In this document: positions 25,445 to 38,278 of the stretch, in pieces
Layout of the letters: each line of letters begins with the position of its first letter
Position numbering within the stretch: position 1 is the stretch's first letter
Source: Lutraria lutraria
Lineage: Eukaryota > Mollusca > Bivalvia > Venerida > Mactridae
NCBI GenBank assembly: GCA_964023205.1
Contig: OZ026843.1
Span: 5,937,029-6,001,028 of the forward strand
Length of the DNA stretch: 64,000 nt
Direction of reading: 5' to 3'
Position numbers and translations under genes: made by a program
Notes under the pieces: model-generated
Databases searched by the model: none
Seen by the model: only the letters and a program-made list of their open reading frames with translations
Told to the model about the DNA's origin: nothing

Positions 25445-28400
25445 TTATTTCAATATTGCTTATTTCACTCGATGGTAATATTAATCATTAAACAAGGACT
25501 AGACCGTATTCATATATGTTTGAAATTGATAGAAATCTGTTAAAAAGCTGTGAACGGCTTAAAATTTCGAATTAAGTTGGAACCAAACGATTAAAATGAC
25601 GTCGTTTACGGTCATTTTTACCGTATTTATAGTGCCTCTCTGAAAATACCTATCGCTCTATCAATTTATGTAGATATTTAATGAAATAAACATTTAAAAG
25701 CGGAAAATAAAATTACCTACACGTAGGTATAGTATAACTTTTATATTCATGACTTAATTATAAGTGCAAGTAAAACGATTTAAAATGTGAAGTTAAGTGT
25801 CTTTTTATCTCCTCTCTTCCAAATTCCTATCAAATATCCCTTTTCAGCTTTCTGTAGCTCTCCTGCCTTTTTATTGTGTTTCTATTATTTTCTATTTGCT
25901 TTTTTTATTGGTTTACTTATTATGAGATTGACACATGAAGGTATGTATCAAAACTGCTGTTTCATGTAGAAGTACATGTATAGGCCTTACCAAATCTACC
26001 ACGACATCCACTTTTGCAATCACATTTTGTCAATTTTTACAGCTCTGTACATTGGGATGAAGTTCAGTTAAAATCAACAAAAGATACTCTTGTTTCTTCA
26101 ACCCTCTGTCCCCTGGATATTTCCATCTGATAAATTGTAGCCTAACCCCAAGTACAGCATGCTAAATGAGCAGCGGTTTTATACGTTGAAGTAGAGGAGC
26201 ACACGTTTTAGGAAGATTCGTGTGACATCTTTTTCACTAGCACATTGCACAAACAGAAGTGGTCAATTTCCTCCTATCATAGACAGACCTAGGTAGAAGT
26301 ATTGACCTTCTATAATTAAGTTGGACAATTTCCTCACTTGTGATTATTTCTGGTCTCGGGTGAGACTTGAACACACAGGGATGAGAGGCAGATGATTACC
26401 GACCATAATCACTTAACCACGGTGGTCCTTTTGAATGATGTCAGTTTTTTCGGCAAACTAATCGAGTCATGCATGATAGATATTTGCTGTGTGACTATTC
26501 CTATCATACAAAATTATAACCAATATATCTAATACTCTGTTCATGATCATCTATATTCACCGGTTCCTAATCTAGCTTTACTAATACTGGAGTTTGGACA
26601 CACTTTCAACGTCTGCTGAGACAATATCACAACCAGAAAATGAAATGAAATTCACTTTTCATTGCTTAGCTTACATAGAAATAAATGTCATGTTTCACAC
26701 TTCATCTGCGATTTTGACCATGCACAAATCCTATCCAAAGTTTTTCTAGAGATTAGGCAGATCAGAGAAAACATTGTCGGCTGTCACAGGACGAACACAA
26801 TCATTGACTTTTACCTTGATACTGGTGTAGCCATGTACGATGATGTATAAGTATTAGCGTCTTCATGGTTATATGACATATTAAGCCCCTAAAGACTGCC
26901 TGTTCGATTATGAATAGCAATAAACTTTCAAGTTGCTTAAGAGGTATTGGTTCGATACAGAGCAACATGTTTCTCAGTGAGAAATCAAAAAAGGTTATAA
27001 TATGTGTTTACAAGTACACATGTGTTATCTTTGGTATTTTCTGAAACTAGACATGATATAATTATTTGCTTATCCTATGTAACCGTGAAATCCTGTTTAT
27101 CCATCAAAATGTTATTTACATTATGGGGGAGTTTCAATGATGCCCAACACCACAAAACTGTCAGTAAGGTAACGGGGTCATTTCATAACACGCTGTTGCC
27201 CCCAGTATACAATGTTTTCTGTCTAATAACAGTCAAGCTCTTAGAATAGATAGAGAAACCAAACGGCTCCGGTTCTGACCTGATTACTCCCATTACATCG
27301 GAGAGTGACGTATCATCAGCAAGACCTTATTTTCCTCAAATACCTCCAAGATCTGATTCAAACTAAGACTACCAAGGAAACACATGGGTATCAACAGCTA
27401 TGCATCATCTACCACATGTCAACGCAAGTTTGTACTGTCAACTGATGTATCCAGATTTTCGCATGAATTGATGGATGGAAGGTGTAAGGTATGGCGTCAT
27501 CGAGATGAACATTACATAGAATGTATTCATCAAACAATAATATTTGATGTACATGTATTAGTATAGTCGGGCATATCATGGCAATACAAGCCACATTGGC
27601 TAGTAGCTGACAGTCTTACGACCTAGAGATACATTGTACCCTTTTTTCAAGACCACATTGCTAGATCACATCCAGTCAAAGTATCATCTGCTTTCCTGTG
27701 CCAACATGTTGTTTAAGTTCTGCTTTGGGGGCGTCTTCGACAGATCTGGGGCATATTGAACATCAATGTGATTAGCACAGATGTCTAGTGTACAGCTAAC
27801 TCATCAACATCAAGGTGCGGGTAGTGAAGGCGTTTGTTGCCATCCTCTCAATTAAAGCATAGATGTCAATATATTGTAGTAGAGGCAAATGACAGCAGCA
27901 ATCATCACTGAATGTTGTGAACTTTCACCTTCGAGTCACTTCATTTATAAGACATACACATTTAATTCCCCTGCTATATGAACACCATCCAGGTAATCCA
28001 CGCCCGCACAGGTACATCCTGTCTATTTAGGGGTGGCTCCCTATTGATTACAGCGACGCATAATTAAAGTAATCATGTACTGTGCTAGCAGGATAGCATT
28101 AGAAATGCTTAAAACATGGACAATAAACGTTTAGCTAAAAATGGTTCCCATGCCAAGTATCACGACAATGATGAAATCAACGTGTTTTTGGATGTGACTT
28201 GCCATTGCCTTTTTTAATCTAAAAGCAGTAGAATTGGTTTGTTTAGGCTTCAGCATAACAAACAGTCAACTTAAAACGTATTGCGTGCAATTCCATTCAA
28301 TTTGTATTAAACAAGAGGTGTATTTCAAACACATGAGCTTACTAAACGCCACCTGGATAGTAATTTCCGATTTTTAATCGGTCAAGAACTTGACCGTTGA

Positions 28401-28706
28401 CCTTCCGATCTCGTAATCAATTAGGGTCATCTTGTAATGAACAACTCCCCTCCCCACCACAGGCAAAATTACTCTCTAGTTATTGGCAGATATAGTCTTC
28501 ATGTTGTATGTCACTGTGACGAGGAACGTAGGTCAGATTTTTATGCTGTAGGTCAACGTGACCTCAAAGTGTGACCTACTGACCTCAAAACTAAAAGAAG
28601 TCACTTACATGTGATTACAAACCTCTCAACACTTCTTCGGAGTGTGAGAGATTAATGAATAAAATATTTTCAATGGTATTGCAGTAAAAAGAAACGAATT
28701 CCTACA
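25445..28706. other. Interior of the inverted-repeat pair; SINE plus possible decayed coding DNA
   Basis: About 3.3 kb between the two inverted copies. It holds one minus-strand SINE (about 26.27-26.43 kb). From about 26.6 to 27.96 kb the base composition is more balanced than in the flanks, and short frames on both strands are broken by scattered stops, as in an old, decayed coding sequence. I could not match it to any transposase. No intact gene. Confidence 0.4.
26271..26432 (-). mobile_element. tRNA-headed SINE copy (family A)
   Basis: On the minus strand: AAGGACCACCGTGGTTAAGT head, B-box-like TGTTCAAGTCTCACCC, then GTGAGGAAATTGTCC and CTTCTACCTAGGTC. The 3' end is truncated. Confidence 0.7.
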
Positions 28707-28868
28707 TGAAAATGGCCGCCATCTTGAAAAAGGCCGCCATTTTGAAAAATCAAATGGCTAACGTGCTTTTTTGGAAAAAGAGACATTGAACTACATCTGT
28801 GCCAATTTTGGTGCTTGTATCACCAACTGAAAGATTTTGAGATATTTTCTACCTAATCTGCCCAGCTA
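28707..28868 (-). repeat. Right copy of the inverted repeat pair (AAAATGGCCGCCAT family)
   Basis: Reverse complement begins TAGCTGGGC and ends in two AAATGGCGGCC motifs, following the same order of blocks as the copy at 25292-25444 over about 155 bp. No clear target-site duplication flanks either the pair or the single copies. Confidence 0.7.
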
Positions 28869-31800
28869 GTGTTAAAACTGCGGCTTAAGAATAATAATTC
28901 GAGTCGCTAAATACGAACGTAAATTACTGGATACGTGCTTTTAAAATTTACTGTTTAAGAGTTCCTTTTATGCCAGATTATTTAGAATTACATAATCAGG
29001 TCTGAATTTTATGCAACATCGGGTTAACTATAGGTCATATATGTCTTACTCTACTGTGTCAGGACCTTTTTGATTTGAGTGACCCTGAATGTGTTCAATG
29101 CGACGATGTTCTGTTGTGTTAAAACCAGAAGAATCAATGTTTGTATTTACTGTTACTGAAGTGTTGTTTACTAGTTTTGTACAATAAAGAGTTTTTAATG
29201 CAATTAAATTGTCCTCAATTAATGTGCTAATCATTAAACTTTCCAATATCAGGCTTTTTCATTTTAAAATTTTAGCAAAGGGACTATAGTAAAGCCCTAG
29301 CTTATGTCATTTACCTATATGCATATGACCTGCATTACAATATGAATGAAAAATCGGTCCGTAATTTTAAATGTTAAAATATTTGTATGGGCTCGAACGA
29401 TGTGGGTACACATTTCTCTCTTTTGTCTCGTATGGTAAAAATCAAGTCCGACAGTACTTTCAGTACTTTGATTTTAAAGAGTTATCATGGTTATGGTGGT
29501 CAGTTTATTATCGTTAATGAACATCATGTATCTTTTGTTCAGCGAACTAATTACCAAACCGGTGTTCCTGGATTACATAATGACATTTATATATTCCTTC
29601 AATCTGAAAGCAGAAATTAAAGATGCAAAGCCAGTTTAACGTTTTTCATTTGACAATCATCAAACTCGCATTATGTCGTAGCACGACATAAGATATTACC
29701 GAATACCATTCATTCCATTGCAATGTGAATTATCCTCGTATAATATTGTTCTTTCGTCTGTTCATAGAATCTCAGCCAAACAGTATGTAAAGAAATAACG
29801 AACTTGACAGATGTTTCATTCATATAGACCGCCATATTTGTCTGCTTAACACCCATCCGGGAAATTTCAAGGAGTTCAAAGATATACTTTGTATGCACAT
29901 CCGAGGTTAAACAGAGCCGACCGGGACTCAATATTTCACTGGCACGATATTTTATGTCAGATTTTTAAGTTTTAAGCTCGAAAAATATCTAAGGTTACCA
30001 AACCAAAATGATATGGTGGGTAGATCGCAACACGTTTTCTTTCCAATTGTTTTCTAAACATAATATTATCATTACAATCGTAACTACTCGTGCATTTCCG
30101 TGACTGAGAATTACGAAGAAATGGACACCTAGTTTCCATTGAAAGAGAAGCAGGTTGTGTTTCCATTGTTGGATTGCCATGGTTAGCCACGATGGAAAGT
30201 AGCCCGTGAACAACATCAACAAAATATATTAATAAAAATATAATACATATTCGCAATGTCGTTCTTCGCGCCTCGCAAACACATCTGTCAGCGTCTAAAA
30301 CATAGTTCCAGACCATGTGACCGAGAGATACTACGACTATTCAGTTTCGAGGTGGACATATTCCAGGCATTTTTCTTTAGACGAACGCCGAGGAGTTCCG
30401 ACTGATATCATTCGTACGATTATTTTCGTACGATGGATTTGAGCGTGGGCGCCAAATAATGACCGAGAACATGACTATTTGTTCTGGCCTAAAGTTTTCA
30501 TAATCTCCCACAGTCAAAACTGCTTTAGTAACAGTCAGATTTGGCAGCCAGACTAATGACGTCATAAATAGACAACTTTCGGTATCCAAAGAAGAAAATG
30601 CATTTAAGCAACAATATAATTGACGGAACACAATTTTATTCCTATGCGATTGGTGTGCCAACGCTTTACCTAGATACCTTAGCCGTGTGAGACATGAACA
30701 ATTGCTCTACTATGTTGGCAACGAATCGATGTTCTAAAAAATCTAATATTAAACACATTTATGAGATAATTATTAAATCAAATTTCCGACGTGGGTGTTC
30801 TCGGGCTAGAACTATGTTGTTTTACATATTTTTAAAGACACTACCCATTGTGTATTGCTATGCATGATTAATACGTACACAATAGAAACGTTTCAAATTT
30901 CGTAAGATCAGATCGGACAAACAACAAGGGAGATTATTTTGATAACCTTACTGAAAATTATAACAAGAGTTACTTCCCTTTCACTGATAGTTCACTATAA
31001 AAAAGTCATACCTTCAATTGAAAGCCATTTATCCGAACTCAGAATGATAGTTTGTTGCACAAACTTTTAAACATCAAAATAATAATTCCTTTTGGACACT
31101 CTACCATTTCTAGGCAACGATCTTTGTTCTTGTCACTTTTGTAAAGGGAAACAATTATTGAGTCATACAAATATTTACTGTTCGAGTTGCCTCCCGTCAC
31201 CCGTTGACCGATTTGGAAATCGTGTGTTTCGCTTCTAATGCCTTCTTAAGTATTGTGAACAAACTAATCAGTCATTTACAAGTCATCAAGGGCAAACAAC
31301 GCGCTGTACATGACATAAGGACAATAGAACGAATGACTGGCAAGTATGACTAATCAAAACTGGAAACTGTTCAAAATAATAATCAACAAGCAGAAAACCA
31401 CACGATTAACTAAAGAACCCACCTTCAAATCACGGTACTTGAATAACGGTAATTTTAAATTGGTGACCACACTGAATTGGTGTACGTAACTCACCGGCAA
31501 ATATTGAAAAGTATAAGTCACCGTAAGGAGATGCGATATGAACGCTGCTGTGTGTATATTGATGTGCGTTGGGCGAAGAAGATATAGTCGAATTAAGTAC
31601 ATATTGCACCAAATTTCACATTTTACTATTGCAAAAATTCAAAGGAGTTGACCTCTTTTGCGTATTTCTATTCAAATTCATGGTTATACCAAAGTGTTGT
31701 TTTTCTTGAACCTGCGACTCCTTGGGTTTTTTAGGGTTTAGTGTGTTCCCTAGCGTTTTTCCAACATTGTAATGCTCAAAGAACGAAGCCTTTCACGCGC

Positions 31801-32346
31801 TGCCCACTCCGTTCTTAGATGTGTGTATTGCACGTACATAACGTAATAAATGGACATTTTATGAAACTAATTTGTCATCAGAACTTGTTTATTTTGCGAC
31901 AAATTAGTACAAGTTGCCTATACATCGTGGACGGATCAAACAGAAGCCAATGAAATCAAAATTTCAAAGAAACACGAAGGATCTTGAAAGGAAACTTTAA
32001 AGGCACGACCGGCATTTCAAGCAGGTATCGCGGTACGTGTAGCTTGATTATATCCGAAACAAGTTCTTTTGGCAGTATTTTTATTTAAGAATTAAGATTT
32101 CCATTTAGAGACAATTAATACAGAAGATTTATTGAATCTAGTCACAGAAAAATGTTCATAGTGGTTGATAATGTTCAATAACCAGAGTTCGAGATTATAA
32201 ATTTTGATATTGACCTCGGATCTCAAATCTTATGACCATTCTGAACACTTATGGGACCATGCATCTATGTTTTCAGCAAGTAAAATGTCCATTAATTGAC
32301 TTGCAAATAGAATACAGTTTTAACAAAAATATACAAAATGTATGTA
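28869..32346. other. Intergenic, no supported gene
   Basis: Minus-strand frames of 114 codons (29972-30316) and 94 codons (30377-30661) lie in a stretch with slightly more CpG than usual. Neither shows a domain, signal peptide with mature protein, or splice context I can defend. Otherwise featureless AT-rich DNA. Confidence 0.4.
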
Positions 32347-32468
32347 CATTACAACTTCTTCAGAGCAGCCCTCTCTTGAGCAACAGCCTCCCTAAACAAC
32401 GATTTAACTATTGGTTCTAATTTAACCTCTCTAGAACAACCTCTGAACAACAACATAAGGTTGCACTA
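32347..32468. mobile_element. TA-flanked MITE (diverged copy)
   Basis: CATTACAACTTCTTCAGAGC to AAGGTTGCACTA, flanked by TA. Shares CCCTCTCTTGAGCAACAG and TTTAACTA with the 41.6-kb copy but lacks the GGGTGTTGCT segment near the right end. Confidence 0.5.
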
Positions 32469-33227
32469 TACATGTAACTACAAAATGTATATAATCAGAT
32501 AATGATAGTAAAATAGGAAATAATAAAAAAATAAAGTAGAGATCTGTGCTCAGTCTTAAGATGTACGGTGGAAAAGTTATGCAGTCATCATAGGAATGGC
32601 ACCAATATAATACATACACGTTTTTCAATGTGATGAATCAAACACAAATAGGTCGGATGTCACTTGTTTATCTGTTGTTTAACTGGCCATTCGACAGCTA
32701 AGGTCATTTCAGGTCATTTAAGAACCACCCGGAGTAGCAAGTCTATATCTGTTAAAACTTGGCATAACATTAAATCATTATTTCATATATTTCGTATAAA
32801 TATTTCGTATAAATTGTGTATTAGTACATATCATGGCATTTGTTTCTTCTTTATAAAAATACGGACATCATCCCGAAGGAAGCATCCTATACAACTGTCG
32901 AAACCCACATGTCCATTTGATTATAATTCATAACTTACACAACCGACTCGTGCGCATACAAAATAATATTATGTTGATGCATTAGTCAGTCAGTTTTATT
33001 ACCTAATACTAGTATTCATTAAACATCGATTTTATATTACGAAAATCAATCGAACGCGTTTTGGTTTTGAAATGCTTAAACAGTTGCGAGTTTGAAACCA
33101 TCTCAACTCGAATAATTAAGGGTCTTACTGTTTCCCTTTATGATGCTAAATACCATAAGCACAACCTTCATTTGATATCAAACCTTGTCTGACCAAATTC
33201 GCTTCTAACTTAAATACCTTTTTTCGA

Positions 33228-33410
33228 AGTCCGTGGGCGTGGTACTTCGAGGGGTCAGAACGTGTGATTCGTAACACGGTAGTTCTGGGTTCGATTCCTG
33301 GAAGATCTGACAAAAAGTTGAAGTTGCCGGTTCCTTGTGGAAGTTATTAGTACTGATTAAAATATACTCCAGGAAAACTTGTTAGGCGAATCGGCCGTCG
33401 TTTATAACAG
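33228..33410 (+). mobile_element. tRNA-like head of a SINE (family C)
   Basis: GTCCGTGGGCGTGGTACTTC, an anticodon-arm-like hairpin CGTGT...ACACG, and a perfect B box GGTTCGATTCC (33298-33308). The T arm has a mismatched pair and the anticodon loop is one base too long, so this is a SINE or pseudo-tRNA, not a working tRNA gene. The body after it is unrelated to families A and B. Confidence 0.55.
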
Positions 33411-34566
33411 AAACAAATGTTGTAAAACCTTTTTCGGCATGAATTGTTGATGTTTAATATAGACGTGCTAATTTGGTGTTATTTGTCCAGTAGTATTACG
33501 ATTACATTAACTTTGGTTGTTTGTGATTTCAGATAGAATAGAAACAAAGCTTCCTGGTTGGTAAAACATGAAACACACCGCTTTTGTACGAAATTCCATT
33601 TTTACACAATAAATACATTCAGTACTTTTTTTCTTATAAGATAACACAATAGTATTATATCAATTGACATGTACGTAAGATTTTTTATAGGAAAGAAATA
33701 GCAAAAACGTATTTAAAACATGAAGTTATCGTCTGCCAATAGTTCAAAGGGTTTTTTATCTCACAAACGCTTCCATAGATAGAATCAAAGGAGACCAAAT
33801 GATCATTTCCTATAACCAAACAGCAATTATACTTTCACCTCAAGATATTAATAGAGAAAGTCTTCAGCTTAATATTGTTTGATAGAATTGTTAACGGGAT
33901 ATTATTAAAGAACAGATCGGTTTGATGGCGCGCCTGATCGGGCTTAAGGACTTTATCATAATTTATCTAGGATTTTGATGTTCGACAATTCAAATGTGGC
34001 TTTTTTAGTTTTATGCTTGATTCAAACATAACTAACGTATTTACCAGAAAATTCGCCATTTTTACCGCTATGGTGCAAAACAAATAACCATAAATCTGTC
34101 AAAAACCATCGAATATAGCATCCCGACTTAAATACTTCAAAGGGATCGTCCCATAATCCGACAAAAGGGGACACGACATGAAAGCGATGGGTAGTTATGA
34201 TTTTCACTTGTGCGTTAACGGAAAATATAAAAATACAATTCATGTGTACAAAAAGTGGTTATTTATGGGTATGCAAAGAGGAAACCGAAGAGCGATTTGG
34301 TTCACGCGGGTAGTAAATCTTTCCCAAAGTTGTTTCTCTGGAAAGAGGAAGATTTGGAAGCAAATAGACTTAGTCTAATAATCGCATTTCTTTCACTAGT
34401 TATTTTACGGAATATTGACTTTGGTTCCAATGTAGCATCAACAGCGACAAGAACTTCATTTATATGACGTAGGTCACCCGCCTATTGCAGAGAATGTAAA
34501 ACAAATTCGATCCGTTGTTTAGTTAAACCAATGTGTATGTATAAAGAAAGTAGTAGCTCCATGATC

Positions 34567-35180
34567 CACAGTTGGCTGTATCAGTGTTTGGTCCACAAAA
34601 AAAAAAAAAAAAAAATCCCGTGAAAAAAAAATCCCGTCACTGATCTTATACATACTATCAAGGTAAAAAGCCTACTATATGTCTATATGCCAAACAATGT
34701 GGAACATTGCATCTCGTTGTTTCAGCATAAAAGATGTGCGCTGAAAGAAAATTGCTACACATGTCATTCAAATAAACTATAAGATATTCATTCCTATCGA
34801 AAACCTCATTCAATTACATCTTATAACTGTGAAACGGTAAAATTGTGTTCCTTTCGTTATTTAACTTCGCTGCAAGCCATTTTGAGTCAAGCGCGAGTGA
34901 TGTATCAAGCGATCTGATTGGTCGGCATGAAATGAACAGACCATTGTACACACATATCCGACCAATCAGATCGCTTGATGCATGTGTAGCTATTTTCCTT
35001 CAGCGCACGTATTTCATGCTGAACAACGAGTTGCGATGTTCCACATTGTTTGGCGTATAGACATATAGTAGGCTTTTCACCTTGATAGTAAAATAAGCTC
35101 AGTGACGGGATGTTTTTTTTTGTGAACACTGATACTTGTTTTCATCATTTGTGGACCAAACACTGATACTGCCACCTGTG
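34567..35180. mobile_element. 614-bp foldback MITE with 8-bp target duplication (hAT-like)
   Basis: Termini CACAGTTGGCTGTATCAGTG and, inverted, CACAGGTGGCAGTATCAGTG. The arms extend about 200 bp on each side (left about 34567-34763, right about 34980-35180), including an A-run near 34597-34615. The element is flanked by perfect direct repeats CCATGATC at 34559-34566 and 35181-35188. Between the arms is a second, perfect 22-bp inverted repeat (34904-34925 and 34958-34979). The 8-bp duplication and CA...TG ends suggest the hAT superfamily. No transposase; the open frames in both strands reflect the palindrome. Confidence 0.88.
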
Positions 35181-35779
35181 CCATGATCAATACAAACGTA
35201 GTACTAGTACTACCTATCCGAGTTTAATTCATCGGGTTTAACGGCTGTTTTAAACGCATATATGTTTACTTAACGTTTGTTCCTTGATTCTATTTCAATC
35301 TAGTATTGTTCATCACAAGCATCAGTCTGCCAATGTTTCCATACGATTCCCTCAAATCAGTTTGTAAACGTAGAAAGGCTTAAGACATTGCATAAATTTA
35401 AAAATCAAAGAAAACTTCCTGCGCCAAAAGATCGATCTCAGAAGCCCCAGACTTGTAGGCATAACGTTCCCCATGTCGAGCTTAGCAGATGGTCGTACAC
35501 GTTACCCATTCTGAATTTTAGATTTGAAACATTATTTCTTAAGATTGCAACAAAAAGATACAAGACCTTATTCACAGTTACACTCATTGAGATGAACGAT
35601 AAGTATCTTCCGTCTTCCATCTTTCAGGTCCAAAGAGTGGTTCAAGGCCGTGTCAATAGTTTTATTGAGTATATATATATATGAGTTATACCGTTGTTTA
35701 TCTCTATAATTGAGAGACAACACAGCGTGTTCCATATCGTATATAATTATAATGTAAGTCTGACAATCAGCATAAAGTA

Positions 35780-35989
35780 CAGTACATCCTCTCTTAACCA
35801 AAAGCCTCCCTTAACCAAAAACCTCCCTTAACCAACAACCGCCCTTAACCAACAACCGCCCTTAAACAACAGCATGACTTCTTAACTTTACGATTGAACT
35901 ATTAATTTAACTTCTCAAGATCAACAACCTCTCAAAATCAACACAATGTTGCAACTCCCAAAGGGTGTTGCTTTGGAGAGGTTGCGCTG
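35780..35989. mobile_element. TA-flanked MITE
   Basis: CAGTACATCCTCTCTTAACC to GGAGAGGTTGCGCTG, flanked by TA on both sides. The left half has expanded a short internal unit (CCCTTAACCAACAACCG and variants, five iterations). The right half ends with AAAGGGTGTTGCTTTGG as in the copy at 41.6 kb. Tc1/mariner or pogo-like by termini. Confidence 0.75.
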
Positions 35990-37336
35990 TACATCCATTG
36001 TCGGGTTTTGACTGTGGTCTTCAGGGCAAACATTTATATACGTTAGATCCAATTTAGAGTCAAACAGATATTCAAAAATAAGATGAGCAATATTGACTTC
36101 TTTATCTGTGTTGCCCTGTTTAGGATTACAAGAGGGGATTTCTATGAACCGTACTTGCAAGATATGTGTCTTTTTCCCCGTATGAGTATTTTGAGATGTT
36201 TTTTATGTTGGTGGTCTAAGTCGTGATGAATCGTTTATAGCTACGTAGTAGTTACATGAAATTCCATTATCATATATTTGCTTATATCCCATATATGTAA
36301 ATATGTTTGTGAACAAGTTTTGTTAGGGGCTTGGCTACTCTTGGCCATATATACTTGTCTTTGTTCTGCATGAAAAGGTGAATACAATGTAATTCTGTGA
36401 TTTGACTTCTTGCCGGAGATCCGGGTTGACGTTGCAAACTATAAATGTTTTCTTGTAGTTATTTTATTCGCGGCAAAAATATGCATTTGCAAATTGTTAT
36501 GCAAACAATGATACAAATTATATTTTAGAGTATAAAGCTCTGAGCGAATTTCATAACAGCGATAAATCTTTATTGTTCGTAATTTGCATATCTTTGTAGC
36601 CCGACTTTATAGTACATAGTTACACATTTATTTTCTTTTTGTGACAACCAAAGAATAACTGTTCAGTGTTAAGCAAAATGGTACCAGTCATGTCTCTTCA
36701 TACTGACACAAGGTAAACAAACAAAAATGTAATTTCAAAATTCATAATTGATACACCTTAATTGATAACGTCTAAATATGATACCTTCATTACGTCATAA
36801 CATCACGTGACGAACTGGTGTACATGTACGTGTTAAGCATGTTACATTCAGCTGAATGCCTGCTTTCTTACAAGGGTAAAGACGTACGTGGACTCTTCTA
36901 TTAATACCACAAAGAAGACATCTCTAATTATCAGCCTGAACAATCACGTGAATCACAAATAGAACTATTGAGTAATGACATTGCTTTATCTGTACATATA
37001 GTAGCAAACGTTGCATCAGATCTTGATGCATTACTTATTACTACAGATCGTTTGTACATGGTACCTTTTTGTTGACCGTTTTTCAGTTTCGAGTTTCGAA
37101 GGTGGGTGTTTACATGTGTCTTTGTGGAAATCTTATTCGTATGCTTGGACAACTCAAAAACACCATAGGAACATAATGTATGTCTACTCTTCATTTTTCT
37201 CTGTTGAAACACTGCTTGTCCTTGTTTGTTTTAGTCTTTCTTTTTACATGGTGTATTCTTATAATGTGAGATTATTTTTGATAGTCCACAGGTTATTCTA
37301 AAATGTGCTTTATCTAATGGAAATGGAAATGTGATG

Positions 37337-37362
37337 TTTTTTTTTTTTTTTTTTTTTTTTTT
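37337..37362 (+). repeat. 26-base T homopolymer
   Basis: Uninterrupted run of 26 T. No retrotransposon body recognised on either side, so it may be a plain microsatellite or the poly(A) tail of an old minus-strand insertion. Confidence 0.9.
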
Positions 37363-38037
37363 GATACAGCATGTAAGTTTCATTTGGATGCTGGTTGATT
37401 TGGATGCCCTTTAATAGACATTTGAACTATCATTTCTTCTTTTTTTACTCTTATCAATTATAACGGACCTAATTAGATCATTGTTATTTTATAATTTATT
37501 TTATCATCGTAAGTTTTTTGCTAATGTCAATTTGTTTGAGTGTTTGCATGTACGCTGGTTGTTTTTGCTTTTAAATACCACGGATTTTAACAACTATTAA
37601 TCTCCCGATTGGATACATTTCATGTACAACACAGTACGTGGTTGCATGCTCCTTCAGATATTGGAAGTATTGTTAAGCTTGGTGAATGAAAAAAAATGGC
37701 ATTTTAGACAATGTGATATTTTGTATTATTATTCATTATTTTACGAAACTAGGTTAATTCTTCTCATTAATGTAGTGCAACAGAATGCATTTGAAAACTT
37801 TTTTTGTTATTTAGTGTGCATTGTAAAATTTCGATGTCTCTGTTATAGAAATATCTCAATAAAAATATCACCTGTTTCCATAGCTGATGCATATATTTCG
37901 TCCATATTCTTGCCAGATGATGTAGCTACCTCGAAAAAAATATGCTATTTATGAATTATGAAAATTTAATTTTGAATACATGAACAATTATACCAAATTC
38001 ACATTCAACAAAATTATAAAATAAGCTCATTTGCTGT

Positions 38038-38278
38038 ACCTCCGTTGTCCAGTAGTGATGGCCCCTGACTAGTAATCACTAGCCCCTCACCACTGTGGGT
38101 TTGAACCCCACCCGGGACTATACAAATTTCACACGTGAGGAACATTCCCATCTAGTTAAAAGACGATCGATGGTTCTACCTAGGTATACGTGACAAGGAT
38201 CACCATCTACTGTTTAAGCTGGAAACGCTGCTGATAAATGACCCTGGCATTGGTGCGACGCTAAACCTCAGAGAAAAA
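38038..38278 (+). mobile_element. tRNA-headed SINE, near full length (family A)
   Basis: Best-preserved copy. A-box region TTGTCCAGTAGTGATGGC; T-arm with perfect stem GTGGG-TTTGAAC-CCCAC; body CACACGTGAGGAACATTCCC, GATGGTTCTACCTAGGTATA, then a tail ending GGTGCGACGCTAAACCTCAG. The tRNA-like head has a long variable region as in Leu/Ser tRNAs. Transcribed, if at all, by RNA polymerase III from the internal boxes. Confidence 0.85.

Noticed and set aside
29972..30316. 114-codon minus-strand frame with a hydrophobic stretch
   Set aside because: The hydrophobic segment is short and internal, no family resemblance, and the overlapping frame at 29995-30222 is equally open. Not enough to call a gene.
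33228..33310. Functional tRNA-Thr (CGT anticodon)
   Set aside because: A and B boxes are present, but the anticodon loop has an extra base and the T stem has mismatches; better explained as a SINE head.
34845..35129. Opposing open frames (34845-35060 plus, 34905-35129 minus)
   Set aside because: Both lie inside the palindromic foldback element and mirror each other because of the inverted repeats.
37622..37954. 110-codon plus-strand frame
   Set aside because: Tyr/Leu/Ile/Phe-rich AT-driven composition, no motif, no neighbouring exon.
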